IMG/VR virus record: IMGVR_UViG_3300045456_000006
Location: 1 to 23,894 of that record
Source: a virus
Length of the DNA stretch: 23,894 nucleotides
Reading direction: 5' to 3' (one strand)
Made by a program: the position numbers and the translations under genes. This document shows positions 13,686-21,246 of this stretch, one piece after another. The notes under the pieces are model-generated. The model made no database searches, was not told the DNA's origin, and was given only the letters and a program-made list of their open reading frames with translations. Each line of letters starts with the position of its first letter. Within the stretch, counting starts at the first letter, position 1.

Positions 13686-14423
13686 TTAATCTCCAACTGC
13701 GTTCTTCAGAATACGTACTTGGTACTCGTTAGCGAGCCAGTTCTTCACTTGCTCGATTGTAGGAGCAGTGTTCATGCCACCTACCCATTCGGCCAGGAAG
13801 TAGTTGTCTTCTCTGTCTTCTTTACCATTTTCAGACTCGGTTTCCCAAATCTTGGAATACTTGCCTTCCTTGTACCCGTGTTGCTGCCTAAACTTGTTCA
13901 GCACACTCTTACCGAGATACAAGGCGTAGAGCTTGTCGAAAGAAAAGTTGATGTACGTGCAAAGTTCAAACAATGCCTTAAACGCATCTTGCGTTTTGAA
14001 TTCTTCTTCAGACAGTTCTTTGCTCAGAACCTTTGACCTGCGAACTAGTTCTACCTGATCAAACTCCGTTTGAGTTTTGTCGGACGCAAGCAACGCCAGA
14101 TGAATGTCACTTGCAGCCTTTCCAATGTCCTCGAGGCTATGACTAGCGATAGCCTCGCTCAGCATAAAATGCAGCGCGTCTACTAGTTCGATTCGAGAGT
14201 TGGACCAGTCTCGTTCAGCTTTAGACCACCAAGGCAACCAAGAACTCTTGTTGAACTCTGCAACCTCTTGAATGGCTGCCATTGTGTAGCTCCACTCACC
14301 TGATCGCGCTTTGTCATGCCAGTCATTAGCGTAAGCGCTTGTGTTCAGCATCAGCTGATTTTCCAGCATCTCTACGATCATGGCAAAGTTGTTTTTGGAC
14401 TCTACGAAATTTATTGCTGTCAT
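13686..14423 (-). CDS. Dimeric dUTPase-like all-alpha NTP pyrophosphohydrolase
   Basis: The N-terminal half shows the all-alpha NTP pyrophosphatase pattern of dimeric dUTPases and T4-type dCTPases: E53 and E56 in AIQEVAEFNKSSWLPWW (metal-binding E-x2-E plus the aromatic W62/W65/W66 block), then E79 and D82 in RIELVDALHFMLSEAI. Role: hydrolyse dUTP (possibly dCTP) to the monophosphate, which supplies dTMP and keeps uracil out of DNA. At 245 residues it fits this family. Residues 110-240 are helical with a long polar loop (HGYKEGKYSKIWETESENGKEDRED). It is embedded between queD and queE, with spacings of 7 and 3 bases. Substrate cannot be fixed from sequence alone. Confidence 0.78.
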   Translation of the reverse strand: MTAINFVESKNNFAMIVEMLENQLMLNTSAYANDWHDKARSGEWSYTMAAIQEVAEFNKSSWLPWWSKAERDWSNSRIELVDALHFMLSEAIASHSLEDIGKAASDIHLALLASDKTQTEFDQVELVRRSKVLSKELSEEEFKTQDAFKALFELCTYINFSFDKLYALYLGKSVLNKFRQQHGYKEGKYSKIWETESENGKEDREDNYFLAEWVGGMNTAPTIEQVKNWLANEYQVRILKNAVGD

Positions 14424-14430
14424 TTGACTC

Positions 14431-14880
14431 TCACTTCATGTAGATGGCGCTGTTCGCGCCGTGTTCAGAAACCTCAACTGATACTAGTCGCACTCGACTC
14501 CCATAGCCCGCATCCTTGATCCACTGCTCTGTCACTTCAAACACTAGTTGTGCTGTTGCTTCACATCCAGTATTTTCTACTTCAATCACGCGAGCCAATC
14601 CATGCTTTCTGTCTAGGTCTAAAATGACCTCTTTCTTTGGATCGTCAGCTGCGACCAAAAGAGTATGATCAAACGTATCCTCTAAGATAGCTTTGAGAGG
14701 CTTCAGCCCTCCGAAATCAACTACCCAGTTTCGTACGTCTAGGTCGTTTGCCTCGAAGACAAACTTGAATGACAGAGCATAGCCGTGAATGAGACGACAA
14801 TGAGAGTCAGCGCGCCACTGTCTGAAGGCGCACGACAGGCCAATTTCGTGGCCAAAGGTCTTAGTTGATAGGTAAGGCAT
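14431..14880 (-). CDS. queD: 6-carboxy-5,6,7,8-tetrahydropterin synthase, QueD family
   Basis: Second step of the deazaguanine route, turning dihydroneopterin triphosphate into 6-carboxy-tetrahydropterin. A 149-residue T-fold protein with: GLSCAFRQWRADSHCRLIHGY (14-34), where C28 matches the catalytic cysteine of C-x3-HGH; WVVDFGGLKPLKAIL (52-66); FDHTLL (70-75) with the catalytic Asp/His pair D71/H72; GCEATAQLVFE; and SVEVSEHGANSAIY (134-147), where E139 binds the pterin. Zinc ligands look altered: the usual HGH reads HGY (32-34), and the usual His in the 'FSAAH' segment is Phe19; H27 may take over. I recall a subfamily of phage and bacterial QueD with the same SHC...HGY form, so this is probably functional. 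Its ATG overlaps the upstream stop (TAATG). Confidence 0.87.
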   Translation of the reverse strand: MPYLSTKTFGHEIGLSCAFRQWRADSHCRLIHGYALSFKFVFEANDLDVRNWVVDFGGLKPLKAILEDTFDHTLLVAADDPKKEVILDLDRKHGLARVIEVENTGCEATAQLVFEVTEQWIKDAGYGSRVRLVSVEVSEHGANSAIYMK

Positions 14881-15056
14881 TACTCGTCTTCCCAGGAGTC
14901 AACATCTGCGTCTGTAGCGACTTCAGGAGAAGAGGTCTGTCCAACCTCATCGTACAAACGTTCTGCGTACTGTTGAGCTGTATCTCGATCAATTGAAGTG
15001 GTGTTGACATACCTATTTAAGCTACGTGTGATCCACTCATCTTTACTGAGTTGCAT
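14880..15056 (-). CDS. Small acidic protein, 58 aa
   Basis: Not recognised. ATG 15056 has a strong Shine-Dalgarno (AAAGGAG at 15061-15067) and the frame runs to a TAA that overlaps the queD ATG (TAATG), so it is coupled to queD. The first half is a basic-polar helix (LSKDEWITRSLNRYVN); the second half is acidic (ERLYDEVGQ, then a Ser/Asp/Glu-rich tail ending DVDSWEDE), probably disordered. No membrane segment and no cysteine. Function unknown; coupling suggests it is needed together with QueD. Confidence 0.65.
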   Translation of the reverse strand: MQLSKDEWITRSLNRYVNTTSIDRDTAQQYAERLYDEVGQTSSPEVATDADVDSWEDE

Positions 15057-15089
15057 AGTGCTTCTCCTTTCTCATTCTTATTTACAGTG

Positions 15090-15362
15090 TCAGAAACAGT
15101 AGTCCGTGAACCAACAGACTAAACCTAAACCGGCGATTGCAAGCATTACCAAATTGACAAGAACCTGAGGAGTGTTCTTATGCTTCAAGAAGTAGAGAAG
15201 GAGTAAGCTGTTGCCTACAGGATAGGCGATGAAAGCCCATTTGCTGTAGTCACTGTTCAATGCGATCAACAAGGCGGCGGTGATGATAAGCGCACAACCT
15301 GTCCAATTAAGAGATGAATACGCGTTCCCTTGAACGCCTTTTTCTTTTTGAGAGTTCACCAT
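15090..15362 (-). CDS. Small membrane protein with three membrane segments, 90 aa
   Basis: Hydrophobic segments at about 20-36 (WTGCALIITAALLIALN), 41-59 (KWAFIAYPVGNSLLLLYFL) and 65-84 (PQVLVNLVMLAIAGLGLVCW), with a 19-residue polar N-terminus. The pattern 'W-x-G ... W-x-F-I-A-Y-x-x-G-N ... N ... G-x-x-x-W' looks like small bacterial and phage inner-membrane proteins of unknown function with three helices. The first 19 codons overlap the end of the MmcB-like gene by 56 bases. GGAG stands very close to ATG 15362; the next codon, GTG, would be better spaced and removes one residue. Function unknown. Confidence 0.55.
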   Translation of the reverse strand: MVNSQKEKGVQGNAYSSLNWTGCALIITAALLIALNSDYSKWAFIAYPVGNSLLLLYFLKHKNTPQVLVNLVMLAIAGLGLVCWFTDYCF

Positions 15363-15789
15363 TTCTCCAAGCTAGTCTTGCTAGTATGCTCAAACGAGTC
15401 TCTAACTTCACTTGAGGATTCTTGCTAGGTTTGACGATCTTAGCATAGCCGTCTGACCTTAAGACGATAACACCAACACGTTTGTTGATTCTCGCCTTGA
15501 GCTTTGTGTTTGCTACTACCTTGTTCCAAACTTCTTGTGTGAAGCACACGTAGAAACGATCACAGTATTCTAGGTACTCCTCGAACTTGTCATCGTTCTT
15601 GAAGTCTGCAACAGAAGACTTTACCTCAACAATGACTATCTGACCGTTGATCTTGTTTCCGATAACGTCTGCTCTTCTAGCTCCCCACATTTTGAGGCCG
15701 ACTTCAAAGTAGCAACTGTACCGGTACCTAAAGAAAAGATAAGCTGAGGCCTTTTTAAGTGCCTCAGCTATTTCTCTACGGGTAGCCAT
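15307..15789 (-). CDS. MmcB-like PD-(D/E)XK DNA repair nuclease
   Basis: A 160-residue protein with the PD-(D/E)XK core of the MmcB (DUF1052) family: candidate E29 in CYFEVGLKMWGARRADVIG, D41 in RRADV, and E55/K57 in IVIVEVKSSVADFKNDDKFEEYLEYCDRF. 'EVKSS-x-x-DF-x-x-D-x-K-x-x-x-Y-x-x-YCD' is typical. MmcB relatives in alphaproteobacteria belong to a DNA damage response; a phage copy could process DNA ends or damaged DNA. The C-terminus is very basic (NGELSKRKRRSRERV). The ATG overlaps the upstream stop (TAATG). Whether it is repair, recombination or host-DNA breakdown is not clear. Confidence 0.72.
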   Translation of the reverse strand: MATRREIAEALKKASAYLFFRYRYSCYFEVGLKMWGARRADVIGNKINGQIVIVEVKSSVADFKNDDKFEEYLEYCDRFYVCFTQEVWNKVVANTKLKARINKRVGVIVLRSDGYAKIVKPSKNPQVKLETRLSILARLAWRNGELSKRKRRSRERVFIS

Positions 15790-16466
15790 TAAGCAGGATC
15801 AACTACAACAGAAGCAGAGAAGGCCGTAGTAGACCCGATGTCGTTAGTAGCTGTGACTGCAACACGATACGTACCTGCAGAGGCAGGTGTGAAGGAGACT
15901 TCGTCTTCATCAGTGACGTCTTCCCACGAACCTGCATTGTCAACTTGCCACTGGTACTCGAAAGTATTGCTTGGGTTGTACCACCATGTTCCTGGGTCAG
16001 CAGTGAGCTCGTTTCCAGCTACTAGAGTGCCAGAAATAGAAGGAGGTACGGAGTTGAACGGAGCATTCGTGACAACGTTCAGTCCAAACCCGTTCTCGTT
16101 TTCGAGGCCTTGAAGAGCTAGGCCCTTGAAGTAGGTGAGGTATGTAGCTAGACCAGAGCCAGACGACCATTGGATGCCGGGACCAACAGCCTCCATCTCA
16201 ATGAACTGTGCGTATCCACGATGAACTTTCTGGGAAACCTGTTCTCGCGTAAAGATAGCAGCCATGAACCAGGGATTCACCTTCCCAGTGATAGCAGTAG
16301 ACGGATCGACTCTCTGAATGACAATGTTTCCATCACCTCCAGGTGGTACATCTAGTTCGTACTCTGTCTCAGTACCATTGAACTCTACGTTTTCGCCTAG
16401 GTCCAGTAAACCTAACAGAATACGTTTGTCTTCTTCGAAGATTGGTAGATAGTGTTGAACAGACAT
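15789..16466 (-). CDS. Protein with C-terminal Ig-like domain, 225 aa
   Basis: Residues 141-224 fit a bacterial Ig-like fold: PPSISGTLVAGNELTADPGTW, then FEYQWQVDNAGSWEDV, SFTPASAGTYRVAVTATN and GSTTAFSASVVV, the 'P-x-I-x-G-T ... G-T-W ... Y-Q-W ... A-G-x-Y-R-V-x-V-T-A-T-N-x-x-G-S' pattern. The first 140 residues form an unknown, strand-rich domain with aromatic and acidic surface (NVEFNGTETEYELDVPPGGDGNIVIQ-type). GAGGA precedes ATG 16466. Ig-like modules in phages usually decorate capsids or tails and stick to cell surfaces or glycans, so its place among DNA-metabolism genes is odd. No signal peptide. Confidence 0.68.
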   Translation of the reverse strand: MSVQHYLPIFEEDKRILLGLLDLGENVEFNGTETEYELDVPPGGDGNIVIQRVDPSTAITGKVNPWFMAAIFTREQVSQKVHRGYAQFIEMEAVGPGIQWSSGSGLATYLTYFKGLALQGLENENGFGLNVVTNAPFNSVPPSISGTLVAGNELTADPGTWWYNPSNTFEYQWQVDNAGSWEDVTDEDEVSFTPASAGTYRVAVTATNDIGSTTAFSASVVVDPA

Positions 16467-16475
16467 GGTGGGTCC

Positions 16476-17009
16476 TCAGTTAAACTCACATATGAAATTA
16501 AGAACAATGCCGTCTTTAGACAGTTGACTCAATAACCAGTCTGGAGGACTTCTTCTTTTCCACTCAAACAAGTGATTCTTGTACCTTGCATAAAACAATC
16601 TGTAGGACGTGATTGGATCATCAGTCTTACAGTCGTCGGGCATTGCTAAGGCAAATTTTGTTAGCCCTACATCAGCTATGTCAGGCTTAGGCAGTCTCTT
16701 TATCGTCTCCCAGCTCTTGTGCTTCTTGTCTCGCGGGTGCTGGTGTCTATATCTCCACTCACTCTCTAGTGCTTCAGACAAGTCTCTCAACCAGAGCCAA
16801 TTAGAGAGGCTATGTCTAGCCCATACAGTACAAGGATGATTGACGTGAGTCTTTTTCCAAGCATCACCTACACCTTTGACCCTATTAGGGTGAGCATGAA
16901 GCGTGGCAGACATCATTTGGCAGTTCTCACTAATCATCTTGTTGACATGAGAATTGACATACCACTCTGCACACTTGTCTACGTCTTTGCTTAAGGCAAA
17001 AATATTCAC
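16476..17009 (-). CDS. Conserved phage protein beginning MNIF (possible DNA glycosylase-like)
   Basis: I take GTG 17009 as the start (177 residues): AAGG-TAAGG lies just upstream and the product MNIFALSKDVDKCAEWYVNSHVNKM matches a phage family I remember as 'MNIF-x-LD-x-D-x-x-x-CA-x-x-x-x-DKHV-x-KM'. A TTG at 17027 would add six residues. Other family-like parts: SENCQMMSATLHAH, KKTHVNHPCTVWARHSLSNWLWL (a conserved NHP-C/W-WAR-x-SLSN block), and TKFALAMPDDCKTDDPITSYRLFY. Some database relatives are, as I recall, labelled pyrimidine-dimer glycosylase, but I see no clear T4 DenV motif. Function unproven; conserved His/Cys/Trp residues suggest an enzyme. Confidence 0.6.
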   Translation of the reverse strand: MNIFALSKDVDKCAEWYVNSHVNKMISENCQMMSATLHAHPNRVKGVGDAWKKTHVNHPCTVWARHSLSNWLWLRDLSEALESEWRYRHQHPRDKKHKSWETIKRLPKPDIADVGLTKFALAMPDDCKTDDPITSYRLFYARYKNHLFEWKRRSPPDWLLSQLSKDGIVLNFICEFN

Positions 17010-17013
17010 GGCC

Positions 17014-17742
17014 TTACCTTGTGACAAGGATGTACTTGATATCGAATGGACTTATCTTGTACTTCTTAGCTATGGTCTTGAGCTTACTTGGATCAAGCTT
17101 GGCCTTCTGAACAGCTTCTCTGAATCTTTTCATCTCAGCTGTAGTCAACAACTTCACAAACTGAAGAGCGATCTTGTCTGACCCAGCTTTTCTCAAATTC
17201 TTCTCTAGAGACGTGACACTCTCTTTAGACGCCATCCATTTCTTGATTGTCAAGCCAACTTCGTTTCTTACGTCTGTATCTTTGATCTTGTACAGCTGTG
17301 TTTGCAAGCTAGACAGAGCAGATGCGTTGTAAGACTTGAGTATCTCTGTGACAGGCGTGTAGGTCTTTCTTACTATCTGAACAGGTTCGTCTGAGTACTT
17401 GTCGTTGAGAAGCTTCAGCAAATCCTCTTTGAGGAAAGGATGAAAAGTGCACTTTGTCTTCTCTAGCGTAGCTCCTAAGAGTGGTAGTCCAAACTCTTTG
17501 TTGAGCGTGAAAGGCGTATCAATGACTAGAGCAAGCACCTTAGACTTCTTGAACTTTGAATGCGTCCTATAGAAGGCTGTAGCAGAGGCAAATACCACAG
17601 GCTTTACCAATGTAGTGCCTTCTAGTTTGACTGGATCGAACTTCAACTGTCTAACTACACCGTAGCTAACATTCAGTTGATTTAGTAGATTGGTAAGCTC
17701 TAGAACTGTTAGACCAGGAACACCAAAGGCAGCGACTACCAT
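17014..17742 (-). CDS. Unknown basic protein, 242 aa, coupled to the SbcC-like gene
   Basis: Not recognised. Its ATG overlaps the stop of the SbcC-like gene (AAATGGTAG), so the two are translated together. The first 100 residues look alpha/beta (strands VVAAFGVPGLTVLELTNLL, VVFASATAFYRTH, VLALVIDTPFTL). The rest is helical and lysine-rich (KESVTSLEKNLRKAG, AEMKRFREAVQKAKL), ending in a segment that looks like a small DNA-binding helical unit (PSKLKTIAKKYKISPFDIKYILV, like helix-turn-helix). No catalytic motif seen. Position suggests an accessory factor of the Rad50/Mre11-type complex or of replication. Confidence 0.6.
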   Translation of the reverse strand: MVVAAFGVPGLTVLELTNLLNQLNVSYGVVRQLKFDPVKLEGTTLVKPVVFASATAFYRTHSKFKKSKVLALVIDTPFTLNKEFGLPLLGATLEKTKCTFHPFLKEDLLKLLNDKYSDEPVQIVRKTYTPVTEILKSYNASALSSLQTQLYKIKDTDVRNEVGLTIKKWMASKESVTSLEKNLRKAGSDKIALQFVKLLTTAEMKRFREAVQKAKLDPSKLKTIAKKYKISPFDIKYILVTR

Positions 17743-19946
17743 TTCAGCCTGCCCTTCTCCAAGGAGATAACCCCACGGTGTTTCACTGCTGTGAAAGCAC
17801 GAGCACCTGGAACATCAAGCTCTGGATTAGGTGTAATGACAATGATATGCGGAATGATCTTGTTCAACATAGGTAAGGCTTTCAAGAAGTTCTGAATAGC
17901 TTCTGGCCCCATGTTTGCCTCTAGTTCGTCCAGTATGAGAACGTTAGACCTAAACCTAACAGGTGTCATGGTATAGCATGCTACTACTAGAAGCAGAATG
18001 AACATGCGCTTTTCAGCTCCAGACAATCGTCTCACGTCCGAGGTGCTAACCTTCTTTCCATACTTTCTATGGACCAGGACTTGTAGCTTTGTGTCATACT
18101 TGAACTCGAAAGTGAAGTTCTCTGAGAACGTGTACTTCACGAACTTGTTGACCTGAGACTGAAGGAGAGAAGCATACCTCTGAATCATCAACTTCTTCAT
18201 ACCCTTGTTAGAGTATGCTTTCACCAGCGACTTGAGGATTGGTTCGTCTGCAGCTTGCTTCTTAAGCGTTACCCCTCGTTGCTTCAGTCGTTGCAAGTTC
18301 TTCACTGCTTCGTCTTGAGAGACCTTAAGAGCTTCAAGCTCTGTTAGCTTCTCGTTGTAGCTACGAAGCTTCTCGTTCACGCTCTCATACACCTTCGACC
18401 GTTCACGGTCTTCCGTAGTCAACTTCTTCAAGTCTCGTACTCTCTCAATCACCGGTTCGATGGCGTTGAAAGTCTCAAGCTTCTTTAGGACCGATTCGAG
18501 CTTCTCTTCTATGTCTTCAGACTCTACCTTAGGAACGTCAGGCTTTGTAGGCTTCTCAGGTTGTTTGTCCAAAAGCTTTTCGGCTTCCTTGTACTTCTTG
18601 TACTTCTTCTTCAGACGGTCAGTCTCTTCTAGTTCATCAGTCTTCTCTTTCAACTGATCTTGAATCTCTTTGTTCTTCTTACTAGCCTCTTTGTAGTCTT
18701 CGTATGCTTCAGCTTTGGCTAGCCTGTCTTTCCACTTGGCTAGATCGTGCTTTACTTCCTTAACCGGTCTAGCCTCTACAGAGGAGCCACACATAGGGCA
18801 CTTACCTGACTTGAACTCATGAACGTGTTCTAGTTCTTCTTTCAGCTTAGAGACACGTAGTTCGCAGGTCTTTACGTCGTACTTTGCTTCCTCGACTCGA
18901 TCTACCTTGACTACCTGATCCTGAAGTTTGCTTATCTCACGACTAAGAAGAGAAGACTTCTCCTGTAGTTCTTCATACTTCTTACTGTACTTCGCCACGA
19001 GCTTTAAATCCTCTGTGACACCAAGCTCACCTAGTTCTTTCTGAAAAGAAGCTAAAGCTTTGTCATAGGTAGCCCGTGCCTTGTTATAGGCCTTCCATTC
19101 AATTGCAGCTTCTCGTTGCTCTCGCAAGGCTTTACGCTTTGAAAGAAGTGCCTTGCGGTCTTCTTCAAACGTAGATACAGAAGACAGCTTGAAGAATCGT
19201 GACAGAAGCTTCTCGTTGTCTCTCTCGAATGCAAGTAGTTCTTTGACACGTTGAGATTCGCTACTCTCTTCAAGTAGGTGGTCTCGTTTCTTCCTGAGCG
19301 TGTTGATTCTATCGCTTAGTTCTTCTCGTTCTTCAGCTGTCGTAGTCAGTTGAGACTTTGCTTCATCAAAGAGGACTTTCACCTCTCTGTATGACGCAGC
19401 TGTCTTTTGCACTGTAGACAACTCTGCTAGTAGCAGCTTTCTGATGTTGTCAATGTTCTCTAAGTGGAACATGCTGACAAAGAAGTCTTGCTTCTGTGCT
19501 GCAGACCCTGAAATCAGAGGGTGAGGCAACAAGGAGTCAATGTAGAGACGGGTGTAGAAGTCCTCCTCACTCCTACCAAAGAAAGCTTGCAGCTTCTTCT
19601 GTGCGTAGTCTAGAGTTCTAACGTTCAGGTTCTCGCCGTCTTTAGTGACTACAAACTTCTTGCTCTTCCCGTACTCTTTTGTGAACTGATACGTCTTGTT
19701 CTTGTCTTCAAACGTTAGACGTATCTTGGCCTCTTTATGCTTGTGTCCGTCGTTACCAGATGGGGGCTTACCAAACACAAGTTCAGGGAGAGCTGTAAAG
19801 AACTGGGACTTACCAGCTCCATTGGTTGCACCCGGGCTAGCGTCCTTGTTCTTGCCGAAGATGAAAGTGATACCTTGATAGTCTAGGTCAAGTTTCGCTT
19901 TCTTGATGTTGCCGTAGTTGACTACCGCTAGCTCTTTTAACTTCAT
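17736..19946 (-). CDS. SbcC/Rad50-like recombination ATPase (T4 gp46-like)
   Basis: ATPase subunit of a DNA-end processing complex. Residues 28-50 hold the P-loop TNGAGKSQ (41-48), preceded by GKNKDASPG, so the usual G-x-NG-x-GKS is spread out by an insertion. A long coiled coil (about 180-610, Lys/Glu/Leu-rich) is broken in the middle by the zinc hook GKCPMCGSS with C383 and C386. The C-terminal head has the ABC signature LSGAEK (641-646) and Walker B VLILDELEANM (669-679, D673/E674). 736 residues is between T4 gp46 (about 560) and bacterial SbcC (over 1000). The nuclease partner lies two genes upstream in the operon. In T4-like phages the complex makes 3' single strands for recombination-dependent replication. 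No strong Shine-Dalgarno before ATG 19946. Confidence 0.92.
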   Translation of the reverse strand: MKLKELAVVNYGNIKKAKLDLDYQGITFIFGKNKDASPGATNGAGKSQFFTALPELVFGKPPSGNDGHKHKEAKIRLTFEDKNKTYQFTKEYGKSKKFVVTKDGENLNVRTLDYAQKKLQAFFGRSEEDFYTRLYIDSLLPHPLISGSAAQKQDFFVSMFHLENIDNIRKLLLAELSTVQKTAASYREVKVLFDEAKSQLTTTAEEREELSDRINTLRKKRDHLLEESSESQRVKELLAFERDNEKLLSRFFKLSSVSTFEEDRKALLSKRKALREQREAAIEWKAYNKARATYDKALASFQKELGELGVTEDLKLVAKYSKKYEELQEKSSLLSREISKLQDQVVKVDRVEEAKYDVKTCELRVSKLKEELEHVHEFKSGKCPMCGSSVEARPVKEVKHDLAKWKDRLAKAEAYEDYKEASKKNKEIQDQLKEKTDELEETDRLKKKYKKYKEAEKLLDKQPEKPTKPDVPKVESEDIEEKLESVLKKLETFNAIEPVIERVRDLKKLTTEDRERSKVYESVNEKLRSYNEKLTELEALKVSQDEAVKNLQRLKQRGVTLKKQAADEPILKSLVKAYSNKGMKKLMIQRYASLLQSQVNKFVKYTFSENFTFEFKYDTKLQVLVHRKYGKKVSTSDVRRLSGAEKRMFILLLVVACYTMTPVRFRSNVLILDELEANMGPEAIQNFLKALPMLNKIIPHIIVITPNPELDVPGARAFTAVKHRGVISLEKGRLKW

Positions 19947-19970
19947 GTGATGCGATCAACTTTTGAGAAG

Positions 19971-21077
19971 TCATTCCTTCTCTTTGAAGTAAGGCTTAAG
20001 AAGTTGGATAGCCTCAAAAGCTGCAGTAGAGATCAACGTTGCCTCTGGCACCATGAAGGCCCCACTGCGAGCTCTCAAGTCTACTAGAACACGTTGCACT
20101 GTGGCGTAGGCCGTTAGCTCCTTGCCTTTCTTAAGTGACCCGTATTCTTCAATTCCTTCTTTTGTGTCTTTGTTTAGCTGCGACCACCAAACAGCCTTGT
20201 GCCTAGCGCCGTCCAAGACGTGTTGATTTAGCAAGAACGAATTGAGCTGAAGTAGCTTGCCAATCATCTTGAAAGGATCTTGAACGTCCAATAGTGCAAG
20301 CTGGACTTTCTTGAACTTGCCTGCGTACAAGGCAACCAGAACCTTCACTGCAAGTTGGTCATCAATACCATCAGAGGTAGAGAGTGCTTCCTCAATGTCT
20401 GTAGGCTTGATCTTGTTCTTACCAGACCCTGCTACGTATTGGTACACAGCCTCCATTAGCTTTGCTGCACTGCGCATCTCGCCATTGGAGTTCTCAGCTA
20501 CCTTCTTCAAGAGCTCAGGTGTCATGTAGTCCATGCCCTCACCCTTGGCGATACGCTTCACAAACTTGACAACGTTCTCCTGGGTCTGAGACTCTAAGAC
20601 GAACTGAGAGCATCTGTTCTTCATCGCCTGCAAGAGCTTCTCTGGCTCCATGCTACCAATGATGAACAAGGTGTTTGGAGGAGGATTCTCAAGAGGCTTG
20701 AGAAGAAGTTGAGCGCTAGGTCCTGTCAGCTGTTGTGCTTCGTCAATCAGAAACACACGGCGGGGAGCCATGCGTGGTTTAAGGCTAGCTACCTTAAGAA
20801 GGTCTCTAACGTCATCAATACCTCTAGCGTCTGCGCCGTTCAATTCATGAAAGTCATGAACGTTGCCGCTTTCTACGCTCTCAACTCCAAACAAAGAGGC
20901 TACGAAGGCCCTAGCTAGTGTAGTCTTGCCTGCAGACGAAGGGCCGACAAACAGCATCGCGTTTGGGTACTTCTTAGAGCTGATGATGCCTTGTAGTCTC
21001 TGAACGACTTTCTCATGACCGATGACCTTGTCTAGTGTCTTCGGTCTGTATTTGTCATCGAACGGTTTGTTGCTCAT
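19971..21077 (-). CDS. AAA+ clamp-loader ATPase (DnaX/RFC/T4 gp44-like)
   Basis: Loads the sliding clamp onto primed DNA. Starts with the classic PFDDKYRPKTLDKVIGH (5-21), then Walker A GPSSAGKTT (45-53), Walker B VFLIDEAQQL (108-117) with D112/E113, sensor 1 in LFIIGSMEPEK, and NRCSQF (154-159), the SRC arginine-finger motif, followed by lid helices. No zinc module of the bacterial DnaX type is present between Walker A and B, so it is closer to phage/RFC small subunits. The C-terminal 140 residues form the helical collar. Its ATG lies inside the end of the upstream 63-residue membrane-protein gene. No second clamp-loader subunit is visible in the window. Confidence 0.88.
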   Translation of the reverse strand: MSNKPFDDKYRPKTLDKVIGHEKVVQRLQGIISSKKYPNAMLFVGPSSAGKTTLARAFVASLFGVESVESGNVHDFHELNGADARGIDDVRDLLKVASLKPRMAPRRVFLIDEAQQLTGPSAQLLLKPLENPPPNTLFIIGSMEPEKLLQAMKNRCSQFVLESQTQENVVKFVKRIAKGEGMDYMTPELLKKVAENSNGEMRSAAKLMEAVYQYVAGSGKNKIKPTDIEEALSTSDGIDDQLAVKVLVALYAGKFKKVQLALLDVQDPFKMIGKLLQLNSFLLNQHVLDGARHKAVWWSQLNKDTKEGIEEYGSLKKGKELTAYATVQRVLVDLRARSGAFMVPEATLISTAAFEAIQLLKPYFKEKE

Positions 21078-21246
21078 TGTTTTCTCTTTGACACTGGTAA
21101 GTCACACCACGCACAACGAATTTTCCAGTAGCTACACACTCTATAGCTACGAAACGACGTGTCATATCCTCAATCCACTTGATACCTTGAAAGGCTGAGA
21201 ATATAGAGACACCTAAGACTACTAGAGCTATCAAGATTGTTTTCAT
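21055..21246 (-). CDS. Small single-pass membrane or exported protein, 63 aa
   Basis: ATG 21246 follows AAGGAC at a good distance and overlaps the end of the SbcD-like gene; the 3' end overlaps the clamp-loader gene by 23 bases. Residues 2-20 (KTILIALVVLGVSIFSAF) form a signal anchor or signal peptide. The rest is polar with two cysteines (37 and 52) around a probable strand pair (FVAIECVATGKFVVRGVTYQC), which could form a disulphide if periplasmic. Not recognised. Between two replication genes, a role is not clear; tight overlaps on both sides argue it is real. Confidence 0.55.
   Translation of the reverse strand: MKTILIALVVLGVSIFSAFQGIKWIEDMTRRFVAIECVATGKFVVRGVTYQCQRENNEQQTVR

Noticed and set aside
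13590-14036. 148-residue plus-strand frame across the queE/dUTPase junction
   Set aside because: Antisense to two well-supported genes and without protein-like motifs.
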